Part shown: one piece after another, positions 28,885-37,627 of the stretch | Layout of the letters: the number at the start of each line of letters is the position of its first letter | Position numbering within the stretch: the first letter of the stretch is position 1 | Position numbers and translations under genes: made by a program | The notes under the pieces: generated by a model | What the model saw: only the letters and a program-made list of their open reading frames with translations | Database searches by the model: none | Told to the model about the DNA's origin: nothing | From: Pseudoalteromonas carrageenovora IAM 12662 | GTDB lineage: Bacteria > Pseudomonadota > Gammaproteobacteria > Enterobacterales > Alteromonadaceae | Direction: 5' to 3' | Length of the DNA stretch: 64,000 nucleotides | NCBI RefSeq assembly: GCF_900239935.1 | Contig: NZ_LT965929.1 | Coordinates: 473,001 to 537,000, forward strand

Positions 28885-29040
28885 TTATTTGTTTTCTAAT
28901 TTTTTTAGAGCTTGGTTATAAAGAGCTAACTGCTGTCTATATGCATCCCATACGCAAGGGCAGCAACTTCCTCCTCCACAACATTCATCGGGTTTTGGTT
29001 TTTCAGGTTTTTGCAGTGATTGATTTTTATTATGATGCAT
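28885..29040 (-). CDS. Small Cys-rich oxidoreductase-like-domain protein
   Basis: 51 residues from ATG 29040 to TAA 28885. The core DECCGGGSCCPCVWDAYRQQL (residues 18-38) matches the pattern of the oxidoreductase-like N-terminal domain family (PF09791: CCGSGCxxCVWDxY), known from small bacterial proteins and eukaryotic mitochondrial proteins. The two Cys pairs could bind a metal or iron-sulfur cluster; function is unknown. A Lys/Pro-rich N-terminus precedes it and a short amphipathic helix follows. The ATG has no strong ribosome site, but the motif makes it a real gene. Confidence 0.85.
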   Translation of the reverse strand: MHHNKNQSLQKPEKPKPDECCGGGSCCPCVWDAYRQQLALYNQALKKLENK

Positions 29041-29083
29041 AATTGTACATATTTAGTACCAAGTTGGTGCAAAGAATAAGGTA

Positions 29084-29566
29084 ATGCATGGTGTAAGTAA
29101 ATTATTCTTTGTGAACGAGTGTGCCTGTGTGAAAATAACCGTTATGCGATTATATAAAGTTATTCACCGTGCGCCTTGGCGGGTAGTTAAGATTAGTAAA
29201 AAGCGCCAACAGCTTCGCTTTCGTCGTGCTATGGTGGCGCTTAAAATTGCGCTCGAACAAGAAAAACAAGAAACCAAAGAAATGCTCACTATATATAGAC
29301 GCTACACGCAAGGCCAAACCAATAAAGAAGAGCTAAAGCGCGCTAATGAGCAATTTGTTGATATTTTAAAAGGGCTAGGGTTAGGTGTTTTTGCGTTGTT
29401 ACCCTTTGCGCCTATCACCATTCCTTTAGTTGTAAAGCTTGGCAGCTTAGTAGGCGTTGATGTATTACCTAGTTCGTTTAATATCAACAAACCTATAAAA
29501 GAGCTAGATCAAAAAATAGCTCAAGAAAATCAAGAGCAACAGTCTAACAACTCGATAAAAAAGTGA
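29084..29566 (+). CDS. LETM1-like small protein
   Basis: 160 residues from ATG 29084 (AAGGTA just before); ATG 29144 (MRLYKVIHRAPWR) is an alternative. The N-terminal part is strongly basic, a charged coiled-coil-like helix covers about 50-100, and then FVDILKGLGLGVFALLPFAPITIPLVVKLGSLVGVDVLPSSF has a hydrophobic segment followed by the LPSSF signature. This is like the membrane-proximal part of LETM1, a mitochondrial cation/proton exchange and ribosome-binding protein. The bacterial role is unknown. It is divergent from the 51-residue gene across 43 bases. Confidence 0.65.
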   Translation: MHGVSKLFFVNECACVKITVMRLYKVIHRAPWRVVKISKKRQQLRFRRAMVALKIALEQEKQETKEMLTIYRRYTQGQTNKEELKRANEQFVDILKGLGLGVFALLPFAPITIPLVVKLGSLVGVDVLPSSFNINKPIKELDQKIAQENQEQQSNNSIKK

Positions 29567-29641
29567 CAGAAATCCCTCTAAATTAGCTATACCTTTTAAC
29601 TGTGCTTATTGATATGCTCTTAAGTACCATTTTTATAATAT

Positions 29642-31018
29642 ATGAGCTTTTTAATGAGTGCATTACTTCGTCATACTTCTTCTGGTATTCCTTTATCTTT
29701 TATTCTTAAAAACGAGTTAACTGACTGGCAATCTCAACAACCTGCTTTTATTCAAACATGGTTAACCAATAGCGGCTTTGAAAAACAAGGCTTAGCGTTA
29801 GTGCCAGATGCGCAAACGGGTGAGTTAAGCCACGTATATTGTTTATTACAAAGCAAAGAAGACTTTTGGGCAGCAGGCGAGCTTGCAAATAAATTACCGC
29901 TGGGCACGTATCAAATTCAGGGCGATGATGCCTTTATAGAGCAAGTGGCGCTTGGTTTTGTGTTAGGCGGCTATGAGTTTAGTGAATATAAAGAAAAGCC
30001 AACTGCTAAAGCACAATTAGCCATTGCCGATGACGCGCTATATCAGCGTATTAAGCAACAAGCCGATGCTATTTATTTAGCACGTGATTTAGTTAACACA
30101 CCGGCAGTAGATATGATGCCGCAGCATTTATCGCAAGTTATGGAAGACTTAGCCAATAATTATAATGGCGAGTTTACCCAGTGGATTGGCGATGAGCTAC
30201 TAGAGCAAAATTACCCAACAATACATATGGTAGGTCGCGCGAGCGAAAACAAACCGCGTTTACTTGATTTAAAATGGGGCGCAAAAGATGCACCGCTTAT
30301 TACCTTGGTAGGTAAAGGGGTATGTTTTGATTCAGGCGGGCTTGATTTAAAACCAAGCTCGGGCATGCGTAACATGAAAAAAGACATGGGCGGAGCAGCA
30401 CATGTTATAGCATTAGCACAATTAATTATGGCCGCTAACTTACCAATTAGATTGCGTGTTTTAGTGCCTGCGGTTGAAAATGCGGTATCGCGAAATGCAT
30501 TTCGCCCAGGTGATGTAATTAAAACGCGTAAAGGCATTATGGTTGAAATAGATAATACCGACGCAGAAGGGCGTTTAGTATTGTGCGATGCGCTTAGCGA
30601 AGCACAAAACGATAACCCTGAGCTAATTATAGATTTTGCGACCCTTACAGGTGCTTGCCGTGTTGCTCTAGGTACTGAACTACCGGGCTTTTTCTCAACA
30701 GAGCGCGATGTAGCAAATGGTATTATTGATGCAGGAATGGGTGTAAGCGATCCGGTGTGGCAATTGCCTTTGTTTGATCAGTATAAAAGCTTTTTAAAGA
30801 GCGATGTAGCCGATATGGCAAACTGTGCCAGCACACCATTTGGTGGTGCAATTACCGCGGCGCTTTATTTAAAAGAGTTTGTAGAGCCAACCACACCATG
30901 GGTACATTTTGATGTAATGGCGTGGAATTTACGTGCATTACCTGGGCGCCCAACCGGCGGCGAAGCGTTAGGTATTCGTGCGGTATTTAATTACTTACAA
31001 AGCCGCTTTAATAAGTAA
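29642..31018 (+). CDS. Leucyl aminopeptidase family (M17) metallopeptidase
   Basis: 458 residues from ATG 29642 (a second in-frame ATG is four codons later). Metal and catalytic residues are in VGKGVCFDSGGLDLKPSSGM (Lys, Asp), KKDMGGAAH, and the family signature NTDAEGRLVL near 303. It releases N-terminal residues from peptides in the cytoplasm and acts as a hexamer with two divalent metals. It is shorter than PepA (about 500), being closer to the PepB-like branch. Confidence 0.93.
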   Translation: MSFLMSALLRHTSSGIPLSFILKNELTDWQSQQPAFIQTWLTNSGFEKQGLALVPDAQTGELSHVYCLLQSKEDFWAAGELANKLPLGTYQIQGDDAFIEQVALGFVLGGYEFSEYKEKPTAKAQLAIADDALYQRIKQQADAIYLARDLVNTPAVDMMPQHLSQVMEDLANNYNGEFTQWIGDELLEQNYPTIHMVGRASENKPRLLDLKWGAKDAPLITLVGKGVCFDSGGLDLKPSSGMRNMKKDMGGAAHVIALAQLIMAANLPIRLRVLVPAVENAVSRNAFRPGDVIKTRKGIMVEIDNTDAEGRLVLCDALSEAQNDNPELIIDFATLTGACRVALGTELPGFFSTERDVANGIIDAGMGVSDPVWQLPLFDQYKSFLKSDVADMANCASTPFGGAITAALYLKEFVEPTTPWVHFDVMAWNLRALPGRPTGGEALGIRAVFNYLQSRFNK

Positions 31019-31061
31019 GTTTTTGATTCAATAGTAAGTGAATAACTTGAGCTTATGAGCG

Positions 31062-31448
31062 TTAAACCTCATACAGCTCAAGTGGTAAATTGTCTGGATC
31101 GGCAAAGAAGGTGAATTTTTTGCCGGTTATTTCATCCATTCTTATCTCTTCCACAGTTATATTTTGTGACTCTAAATACTGCTTTGCTTGGACTACGTTT
31201 TTAACTTTAAATGCTAAATGTCTTAAGCCTTGTGCTTCTGGATAGCTTGGTCTTGTAGGCGCTCCATCAAACGAAAATAACTCTATTTGACTACCATCAG
31301 CCATGGCTAAATCTAATTTATAAGAGTTACGCTCAGCTCTAAAGTGCTCGTGAATAATTTTAAGTTTAAGTACATGGCTATAAAAGTGTTTAGACCGTGC
31401 GTAGTCACTGCAAATAATAGCAGCGTGATGAATACCTAAAAGTTTCAA
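31062..31448 (-). CDS. YaeR-type glyoxalase (VOC) metalloenzyme
   Basis: 128 residues from a TTG at 31448 preceded by AAGGA at seven bases. This matches the length and start of E. coli YaeR better than the longer ATG frame from 31475, whose extra nine residues do not align. Metal-site residues are His in GIHHAAI, Glu in QIELFSF, His in GLRHLAFKV and Glu in PLELYEV. Reaction unknown; the family is glyoxalase/dioxygenase-like. A terminator separates it from the FabH-like gene. Confidence 0.88.
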   Translation of the reverse strand: MKLLGIHHAAIICSDYARSKHFYSHVLKLKIIHEHFRAERNSYKLDLAMADGSQIELFSFDGAPTRPSYPEAQGLRHLAFKVKNVVQAKQYLESQNITVEEIRMDEITGKKFTFFADPDNLPLELYEV

Positions 31449-31466
31449 ATTTAATTCCTTAAAGCA

Positions 31467-31491
31467 AAAACGCACTTAAAAAGTGCGTTTT
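31467..31491 (-). terminator. Terminator after the FabH-like gene
   Basis: An 11-bp stem (31467-31477 with 31481-31491) with a three-base loop; T-rich on both strands. Confidence 0.85.
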
Positions 31492-31515
31492 ATGTATGGC
31501 TTATTACATGTGCTT

Positions 31516-32595
31516 TTAGCTTGGCTCAGCTTCTTTACATGCTTTAACTGCTGGGGCTACAAGCTCAAGGCCTGTTAGCTCACAAGGTGGTAAGGTTGCA
31601 TCACTTACTTTAATAGGTGTTACACGCTCGCCCCATTTTATGTAGCTTGCTGCCCACGTTAAACCGGCGCCAAACGCTGCCGACATAATATTTGAGTGTG
31701 GTTTAATTAGCCCTTTTTCAACAGCTTCACACAACGCAATAGCAATGGTTGCGGCCGACGTATTACCGTAGTCAGCAATATTTACCATTACTTTTTCATC
31801 AGGTACTTTTAAACGATGCTGAATTGCCTGAATAATACGTAAATTAGCTTGGTGTGGCACTAATACGTTTATGTCATCAAGGCTCAAATTGGCTTGCGTT
31901 AATACATCATCACACGCTTCGCTCATGCCTTTAACAGCACGTTTGAAAATTTCACGGCCTTCAAACAGTAAGTCAGATGGACCAATTGGCTCATATTTAT
32001 TTAAATCACTACCAAAGTTGGTGATATGTAAAATATCTCTGTCTTCGCTGTCGCAACCGGTTTTAGTACCAAGTAGGCCAGCAGGTGTGTCTGCGGCTTC
32101 AAGTACTACTGCACCTGCACCATCACCAAATAATACTGCGCTGTCACGGCGTGCCCAGTTTACATACCAAGTCATGCGCTCAGCAGCAATAACCACGGCT
32201 TTTTTAATCATACCCGCCTGAATTTGTGCGGTAGCAGCCTGAAGGGCATATAAAAAACCAGAACACGCAGCATTTGTGTCCATAGCTGCAGCACCTGTAG
32301 CCCCAATATTTTTTTGCACCAAAGAGGCTGTATTTGCCACTACGGTAGAGGGGGTGCACGTTGCTAAAATAACTAAATCGATATCTTTTGCGTCAATACC
32401 TGCACAATCTATGGCGTGCTTTGCAGCAACGGTTGCAAGTTCAGCGGTACTTACATGACTAACTCTTCGAGACTTTATACCTGTACGTGTGGTGATCCAC
32501 TCATCATTGGTATCAACTATTTCGCTAATTTCATCGTTGCTAATGCTTGCTGGTGGAATGCATTTACCCCAACCAGTGATATGTGCGTAAGACAT
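31516..32595 (-). CDS. 3-oxoacyl-ACP synthase III family (FabH-like)
   Basis: 359 residues from ATG 32595 ([16 protein letters not shown] upstream); the longer frame to 32625 is less likely. Catalytic triad: Cys in TNAACSGF near 114, His in VPHQANLRI near 250, Asn in YGNTSAA near 280. It would condense an acyl-CoA or acyl-ACP with malonyl-ACP. A C-terminal tail of about 33 residues after the normal FabH end ([14 protein letters not shown] onward) is unusual. It is not in a fab cluster, so it may serve a special fatty acid or secondary lipid rather than housekeeping initiation. Confidence 0.88.
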   Translation of the reverse strand: MSYAHITGWGKCIPPASISNDEISEIVDTNDEWITTRTGIKSRRVSHVSTAELATVAAKHAIDCAGIDAKDIDLVILATCTPSTVVANTASLVQKNIGATGAAAMDTNAACSGFLYALQAATAQIQAGMIKKAVVIAAERMTWYVNWARRDSAVLFGDGAGAVVLEAADTPAGLLGTKTGCDSEDRDILHITNFGSDLNKYEPIGPSDLLFEGREIFKRAVKGMSEACDDVLTQANLSLDDINVLVPHQANLRIIQAIQHRLKVPDEKVMVNIADYGNTSAATIAIALCEAVEKGLIKPHSNIMSAAFGAGLTWAASYIKWGERVTPIKVSDATLPPCELTGLELVAPAVKACKEAEPS

Positions 32596-32814
32596 AGTGT
32601 GTTCTCTTAAAAGGTGGTCTGACATGTATTTCTAGTTGGGGAGTTATACCAAAAATTGCTCTTTAAGAGAAGTTATTACCCTATTTTGTCCCTTAAAGTT
32701 TTAATTTAGTGCAATTTTTGATTCATAAGCGGGGCATTTATCAATATAACCGTTCGAATTTAAAGCAAATAAAGGTATTATTAATTTAAGTTTGTACTGA
32801 TAAAAGGGAAGTGC

Positions 32815-33219
32815 ATGAGTAGCAAAATTAAAGCGTCGTTATTTAATCATTTAATAGATTCTGAGCGGCAATTATTAGACCCAGATGTACGACAATCAAG
32901 GGATGCATTAAATGCCTTGCTCGATGATGAATTTATTGAAATTGCAGCTAATGGCACTGTGTTCGATAAACACCATGTAATTACCCGCTTACCTACTGAA
33001 GTTGTGCCACAGTTTTATAATCAGCACTTTAAAGGGCGAATGCTTAGCGATGATGTAGCACAAATTAGTTATCAAGCTGCTTATAGGCGCTCAGCCAGGA
33101 GTGAATTTAATTATTCTCTACGTATGTCGCTTTGGCGAAAAAGCAACGAACAATGGAAAATGGTATTTCATCAAGGAACGCCGTGTGCGCTATTTACCAT
33201 ATCAATGGATGATGATTAA
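32815..33219 (+). CDS. DUF4440 / NTF2-like domain protein
   Basis: 134 residues with a GGGAAG ribosome site. The pattern of an N-terminal helix (ALNALLDDEFIEIAANGTVFDKHHVI) followed by curved strands, including SLWRKSNEQWKMVFHQGTPC, is that of the SnoaL/DUF4440 cone-shaped fold. No catalytic residue can be assigned. It stands ahead of the RegB/RegA genes with a 48-base gap, so it may share their transcript. Confidence 0.75.
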   Translation: MSSKIKASLFNHLIDSERQLLDPDVRQSRDALNALLDDEFIEIAANGTVFDKHHVITRLPTEVVPQFYNQHFKGRMLSDDVAQISYQAAYRRSARSEFNYSLRMSLWRKSNEQWKMVFHQGTPCALFTISMDDD

Positions 33220-33267
33220 CTGCTTTTATTAACGTTTTAAATTTTATAGGTAAACCGCACCTTGTTT

Positions 33268-34509
33268 ATGCAAACCGATCCTACTATCAGTCGCCTTTTA
33301 ATGCTTCGCAGTGGCGCTATTGTTGTGCAGTTAATTGCTGTACTGAGCGTGTATTTTTTATTAGAGCACCAAATAGCGTTATTGCCTTTATTAGTGGTAA
33401 TAGCGATAGAGGCTATATTTCAATTAGTGAGCGTATTTGCCTATCGAAATGTGAGCCAAGCTCGCCCAGTTGGCATGTTAATGCAGCTCACTGCTGACGT
33501 ATTATTTTTAACTATTTTGCTTTCACTAAGTGGTGGCGCAACCAATGCGTTTGTGTCGTTACTGCTATTACCTATAATGATTGCAGCTGTAACGCTGCGT
33601 GAAAAAGGACTCGCTTATATAGCGGTTCTTGCTATTGCCGCCTATAGCTTTTTATTAATTAGAATGCCCGATCATAGTATGCATCAAATGAATATGAGCG
33701 GGCACTTTATAGGCATGTGGGTAAATTTTGTTTTAAGCGCAAGCGTAATCGCCCTCGTTATTGGCGCTATGAGTAGAGCATTAAAAGAACGCGAACGTAC
33801 AATAGCCAAAGCTCGCGAAAAACAATTACGCAACGAGCAACTGGTAAGCCTAGATGGCGCAGCGGCGCAAATAACACATCAACTCGCTACACCTATCGCT
33901 AACTTACAATTATTATTTGAAGAGCTTTTAGAAGAGCAACCAAATAACCCTGTCGTTGTGCAAATGCGAACGCCACTAAATCAATGTGCTACGCAATTAA
34001 ACGACTTTAGAAAGCTCTCTGCTCAGCTTCGTAATAAAAATACCACCGAGCACATTACAGTAAACCAGCTACAAAAGCAGATCACCGATACATTATTACT
34101 GCAATACCCTGATCAGCACATTAATTGGTTAAGTGAGCCAATAGCAGCCACCTTAAAAAGTGATGCAATGCTATTGCCTGCTATTCTCAATTTGCTACAA
34201 AATGCATGTATTGCAAATCAAAAAACTAACAAAACCCAGTTAGAGCTAAGCTGGCAGCAAAATAATCAACACAGTGAATGTGTATATTTGCTAATTCGTG
34301 ATTTTGGTAGCGGTTTTAGCCAATCACAATTAGCAGAGCTTGGCGGGCAACTTATGCCTAGCAGCCAAGGTATGGGGCTTGCAGTATTGCTTTCTAATGT
34401 AACGTTTGAGCGACTAAACGGCTCGCTAACTTTGTATAATCATGCTGGTGGCGGGGCAGTGGCTAAAGTAAAATTAGCCATAGCAAATAATGAGCAACCA
34501 CTTACATGA
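33268..34509 (+). CDS. RegB/PrrB-like membrane histidine kinase
   Basis: 413 residues from ATG 33268; TTG 33262 is possible. Six membrane helices cover about 1-170. The loop SGGATNAF near 89 resembles the GGxxNPF heptapeptide used by RegB to sense ubiquinone, though Pro is Ala here. His204 lies in AAQITHQLATPIANLQ, the short H-box of this subfamily. The ATPase shows an N-box (LPAILNLLQNACIANQ), DFGSGF and GMGLAV. It is likely a redox sensor that phosphorylates the adjacent response regulator; the two genes overlap by four bases (ATGA). Confidence 0.88.
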   Translation: MQTDPTISRLLMLRSGAIVVQLIAVLSVYFLLEHQIALLPLLVVIAIEAIFQLVSVFAYRNVSQARPVGMLMQLTADVLFLTILLSLSGGATNAFVSLLLLPIMIAAVTLREKGLAYIAVLAIAAYSFLLIRMPDHSMHQMNMSGHFIGMWVNFVLSASVIALVIGAMSRALKERERTIAKAREKQLRNEQLVSLDGAAAQITHQLATPIANLQLLFEELLEEQPNNPVVVQMRTPLNQCATQLNDFRKLSAQLRNKNTTEHITVNQLQKQITDTLLLQYPDQHINWLSEPIAATLKSDAMLLPAILNLLQNACIANQKTNKTQLELSWQQNNQHSECVYLLIRDFGSGFSQSQLAELGGQLMPSSQGMGLAVLLSNVTFERLNGSLTLYNHAGGGAVAKVKLAIANNEQPLT

Positions 34510-35033
34510 AATTACTTATAATTGAAGACGATATAAACCTCGCCAGTACACTAGCTCGGCGTTTAACAAAACAAGGCTTTAGTTGTGAAGTTGCGCATAA
34601 CCAAAGTGATGCATTACTCAGTGCACATAAACACTTACCAGATTTTATTTTGCTCGATATGAAACTAGGTGACGACAATGGTCTTGCCTTAATTAAGCCA
34701 CTTCGCAGCTTATTACCGCAGGCGTATATTGTATTATTAACAGGGTTTGCAAGCATAGCCACCGCTGTAGAGGCCATGCGTTTAGGCGCTAACGACTACC
34801 TTACTAAACCCGTTGATATGGCCACGCTTTTAAAGGCCCTAAACGCAGATTTAAATACACAAAATGTTAGTGATGTTGCCACACCAGTTATGTCACCAGA
34901 GCGTTTAGAGTGGGAGCATATTCAGCAAGTGCTACATAGTAATAACGGTAATGTGTCGGCCACTGCGCGGCAACTCAATATGCATAGGCGCACATTGCAG
35001 CGTAAGTTACAAAAAAAGCCGGTTCAGCAGTAA
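34506..35033 (+). CDS. RegA/ActR/PrrA-like response regulator
   Basis: 175 residues. The receiver domain has Asp51 (ILLDMKLGD), and the C-terminal Fis-type helix-turn-helix is GNVSATARQLNMHRRTLQRKL. The short linker and length match RegA. It overlaps the kinase by ATGA, so the pair is translationally coupled. In other proteobacteria RegBA controls respiration and redox genes; here the target genes are unknown. A DCC thiol oxidoreductase follows after 18 bases. Confidence 0.9.
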   Translation: MKLLIIEDDINLASTLARRLTKQGFSCEVAHNQSDALLSAHKHLPDFILLDMKLGDDNGLALIKPLRSLLPQAYIVLLTGFASIATAVEAMRLGANDYLTKPVDMATLLKALNADLNTQNVSDVATPVMSPERLEWEHIQQVLHSNNGNVSATARQLNMHRRTLQRKLQKKPVQQ

Positions 35034-35051
35034 CCGCTTAAGGGGTATAAA

Positions 35052-35474
35052 ATGAGTGATGATGCGGCTACATTAATGCGTAATCAAAAAATTATATTAT
35101 TCGATGCACAATGCAAATTATGTAGTGCGTGGTGTAATTTTATAATTAGTAACGATACCAATGCCATTTTTAAACTGTGCAGCGTGCAATCCCCAAAAGG
35201 GGCACTGCTATTAACTCACTTTGGGTTTTCAACCACACAATACGCCTCAATGGTTTACCTACAAAACGGCAAAGCGTACACGCAAAGCCATGCTTTTTTT
35301 GAAGTAGTTAAGCAGCTAGGTTACCCCTATAAACTAGCCACTGTATTTAGTGTTTTACCCAACACCTTTAATAATTGGCTATACGATAAAATTGCTTTAA
35401 ACCGGTATACCTTATTTGGCAAATATCAGTATTGCAGAATACCCAACCCAGAGGACGCAAAACATTATTTATAA
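35052..35474 (+). CDS. DCC family (DUF393) thiol-disulfide oxidoreductase-like protein
   Basis: 140 residues with the DCC signature IILFDAQCKLCSAWCNF (Cys21, Cys24), a thioredoxin-like fold, and the family C-terminal block NTFNNWLYDKIALNRYTLFG. It is probably co-transcribed with the RegBA-like pair 18 bases upstream, which fits a redox theme, but no partner is known. A second, distant DCC protein lies at 41441-41839. Confidence 0.87.
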   Translation: MSDDAATLMRNQKIILFDAQCKLCSAWCNFIISNDTNAIFKLCSVQSPKGALLLTHFGFSTTQYASMVYLQNGKAYTQSHAFFEVVKQLGYPYKLATVFSVLPNTFNNWLYDKIALNRYTLFGKYQYCRIPNPEDAKHYL

Positions 35475-35561
35475 TTGGCTAAGTTAACTTAGCTATAAGT
35501 AGATGCTAGGTTTAGGTGGCTGTGCTAAAATCGCCGCGTTTTAAATTATCAGGGCTTTGAA

Positions 35562-35840
35562 ATGGCAAGTACAGCGCACGCACTCCACATATTGGTTAAA
35601 CACAAAGAAATAGCAGAAGACATTATTAAGCAATTAGGTAAAGGTGCCAAGTTTCAAACCTTAGCTAAAAAATACTCGTCGTGCCCATCAGGTAAAAAAG
35701 GCGGTGACCTAGGCGAATTTAGACGCGGGCAAATGGTTCCACAGTTTGACAAAATAGCCTTTAATGGCGCTATTTTAGAGCCGCATTTAGTTAAAACTAA
35801 ATTTGGCTGGCATGTAATTAAAGTGCTTTATCGTACTTAA
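35562..35840 (+). CDS. ppiC: Peptidyl-prolyl cis-trans isomerase C (parvulin)
   Basis: 92 residues, a free-standing parvulin domain the size of E. coli Ppi[37 protein letters not shown] and the C-terminal [14 protein letters not shown] are all diagnostic. No signal peptide, so cytoplasmic. It speeds proline isomerisation in protein folding. Single gene followed by a strong bidirectional terminator. Confidence 0.94.
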   Translation: MASTAHALHILVKHKEIAEDIIKQLGKGAKFQTLAKKYSSCPSGKKGGDLGEFRRGQMVPQFDKIAFNGAILEPHLVKTKFGWHVIKVLYRT

Positions 35841-35858
35841 TAAGCTCGCTGAAAAATA

Positions 35859-35889
35859 CTAAAAAGGCTGCACACTGCAGCCTTTTTAG
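35859..35889. terminator. Bidirectional terminator between ppiC and the glutaredoxin fusion
   Basis: A long stem (core 35861-35872 with 35876-35887) with a three-base loop and A/T runs on both sides serves two convergent genes. Confidence 0.9.
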
Positions 35890-35900
35890 TATTCAGTTTT

Positions 35901-36632
35901 TTATTTAATAAACATCCAGATACCCGCAGCAATCATAAACAGGTTTTCGGTCAGAGAGACAAACCCCAGCGGTACATTACTATCTCCGCCAACACAGGCA
36001 CATTTAAGCTCTCGTTTGTCTATGTAAACAGCCTTAATCACCGACACGGCGCCAACACCCCCAATAAATAAAGAAATTGGTGCAACAATATAAGCTGGAA
36101 GCCCTGCGATCATGCCAATACTTACAAATGCTTCTAAAAATGGATACACATAAGCATATCTCACTACTTTCATCGCAAATAAATCATAGGTTATAAAAGA
36201 ATTACTAAAGCTGTATAAGTCGCGTAATTTTTGAATAGCCAGTACGCCCATTGTTAACGCGACAAACAGCATAACTGTATGCATAGAAAAAAGTGCAAAG
36301 CCAGTCGAGTAGCTAAATGCAAAGGCAAACAATAAGGTAACAGCAAAAATGGCCGTTACGGGAGTATAAGTAGTACCTTGTTGGCCAGGCTCCGATTTAT
36401 TAAAGTAAGTGCGCAGGTCGTCATACCCGCCAATGCGTTCGTTATCGATAAATGTTTGTGGTGTGGTATCAACATTGTGCTTTTGTTGAAATGCATCGGT
36501 TTCTTCGCGCGAAGTCAGCGGCTTATCATCTACCTTATAGCCCTTTCGCTTAAGTAAATCTTTTGATTTGAGTCCAAATGGACATATATGTTCATCGGTT
36601 GCCATTCTATATAATGTTGCTGACTTAGCCAT
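35901..36632 (-). CDS. Glutaredoxin fused to MauE/DoxX-like redox membrane domain
   Basis: 243 residues. Residues 1-80 are glutaredoxin with the monothiol site CPFG at Cys17, the cis-Pro TTPQTF and GGYDDL. Residues about 90-243 hold four to five membrane helices of the MauE/DoxX-like redox-associated family, including a CACVGGDSN loop near 213 between the last helices. It may carry reducing or oxidising equivalents across the inner membrane. The fusion is known in marine gammaproteobacteria by family memory; the substrate is unknown. Confidence 0.85.
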   Translation of the reverse strand: MAKSATLYRMATDEHICPFGLKSKDLLKRKGYKVDDKPLTSREETDAFQQKHNVDTTPQTFIDNERIGGYDDLRTYFNKSEPGQQGTTYTPVTAIFAVTLLFAFAFSYSTGFALFSMHTVMLFVALTMGVLAIQKLRDLYSFSNSFITYDLFAMKVVRYAYVYPFLEAFVSIGMIAGLPAYIVAPISLFIGGVGAVSVIKAVYIDKRELKCACVGGDSNVPLGFVSLTENLFMIAAGIWMFIK

Positions 36633-36958
36633 GCTTGCTCCTTATGCGTATTTAGTTACTGGTTAGCTCTTAAGTAATGGTGAATAGCGGTATGAAAGAA
36701 GTTAATGGCACTTTGTAATATTTACGTGACATTTGAAGTGAAATAGCGCGCAGCACACTTATTAAGAACACATAATAGACAGTGCATGTATAGTGCCAGC
36801 GCTTTTATAGCAGCGCAGATGATAAAGTTTAATGGAAAGAGAAATAATTAACAGGCTACAATTCCCAGCCTTCATAGGTATACGTTTGCTTAGACTTTTA
36901 TTTATCTATAATAATTAGATCTCTATGAAAGTTTTATTAGTTTACTTGAGCTGCTTGT
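36633..36958. other. Intergenic region between two leftward genes
   Basis: 326 bases carrying the presumed promoter of the glutaredoxin fusion. No hairpin with a U-tract, repeat or reading frame was recognised. Confidence 0.5.
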
Positions 36959-37627
36959 TCATTCAACAAATGAACGTTCTGGTGATGAAGCCACCCCCTG
37001 TAAAACAGACGTAAAAAATTTATCGTAAACATCGTTGAGCTGTTTATTGTAATCGCTCCAACCTTCTAAGTTTACTCTAAATTCCAAATTCGAATAAGCA
37101 TACTCAGAGAGCGCATCAATATTAGTTTTGTTCCATTGCTCCTCCGGTGCAAGTGCTTCTTTTGTACCTGAGCCGTTAATATTGAATCCATACGCCATAG
37201 AATGCAGTGTTAGTTCAATTCTTGCTTTTTCGGCCCAATCCAAACCCTCTGTTGCTTTATTCCATGCTGTTTTCACATGCAAAGGCGCATTAACAGGAGG
37301 GAAATGTATACTTCTAGACTCACCTATTTCAACGATGCCATCATTATTTAAATCTACCAAATCTGAGCCATCAGGTTGGCTTAATAGATTTTGAGCACCT
37401 TCGGCACTTAATGAATCAACACTAATAGTAGAGGCGAGGCTATTGGCTTTTTTTACGAGTTGTAGTTCATCAGTAGTGAGTGACTTTAAAAATGCCTTTG
37501 GGGTATTAGAGTCTTCCTTTGCTTGCTTTAGAATGTCTGCAAAACTAGAAATTTCAGTTTCATTTAAATCACGGATTTGTAGTTTATTTAGCGAAGAGAC
37601 GCTAAGTTTAGTGTCAATATTTAACAT
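36959..37627 (-). CDS. Hypothetical protein with an EF-hand-like loop
   Basis: 222 residues from ATG 37627 (MLNIDTKLSVSSL), with GGGA eight bases upstream; the frame extends to 37708 but without a ribosome site. No signal peptide or membrane segment. The middle carries DLNNDGIVEIGE (about 103-114), which matches the D-x-N-x-D-G spacing of a calcium loop. The N-terminal half resembles helical bacterial proteins rich in Leu/Ser, and the second half has aromatic WNK/WSDYN motifs. I do not recognise the family. Confidence 0.75.
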   Translation of the reverse strand: MLNIDTKLSVSSLNKLQIRDLNETEISSFADILKQAKEDSNTPKAFLKSLTTDELQLVKKANSLASTISVDSLSAEGAQNLLSQPDGSDLVDLNNDGIVEIGESRSIHFPPVNAPLHVKTAWNKATEGLDWAEKARIELTLHSMAYGFNINGSGTKEALAPEEQWNKTNIDALSEYAYSNLEFRVNLEGWSDYNKQLNDVYDKFFTSVLQGVASSPERSFVE

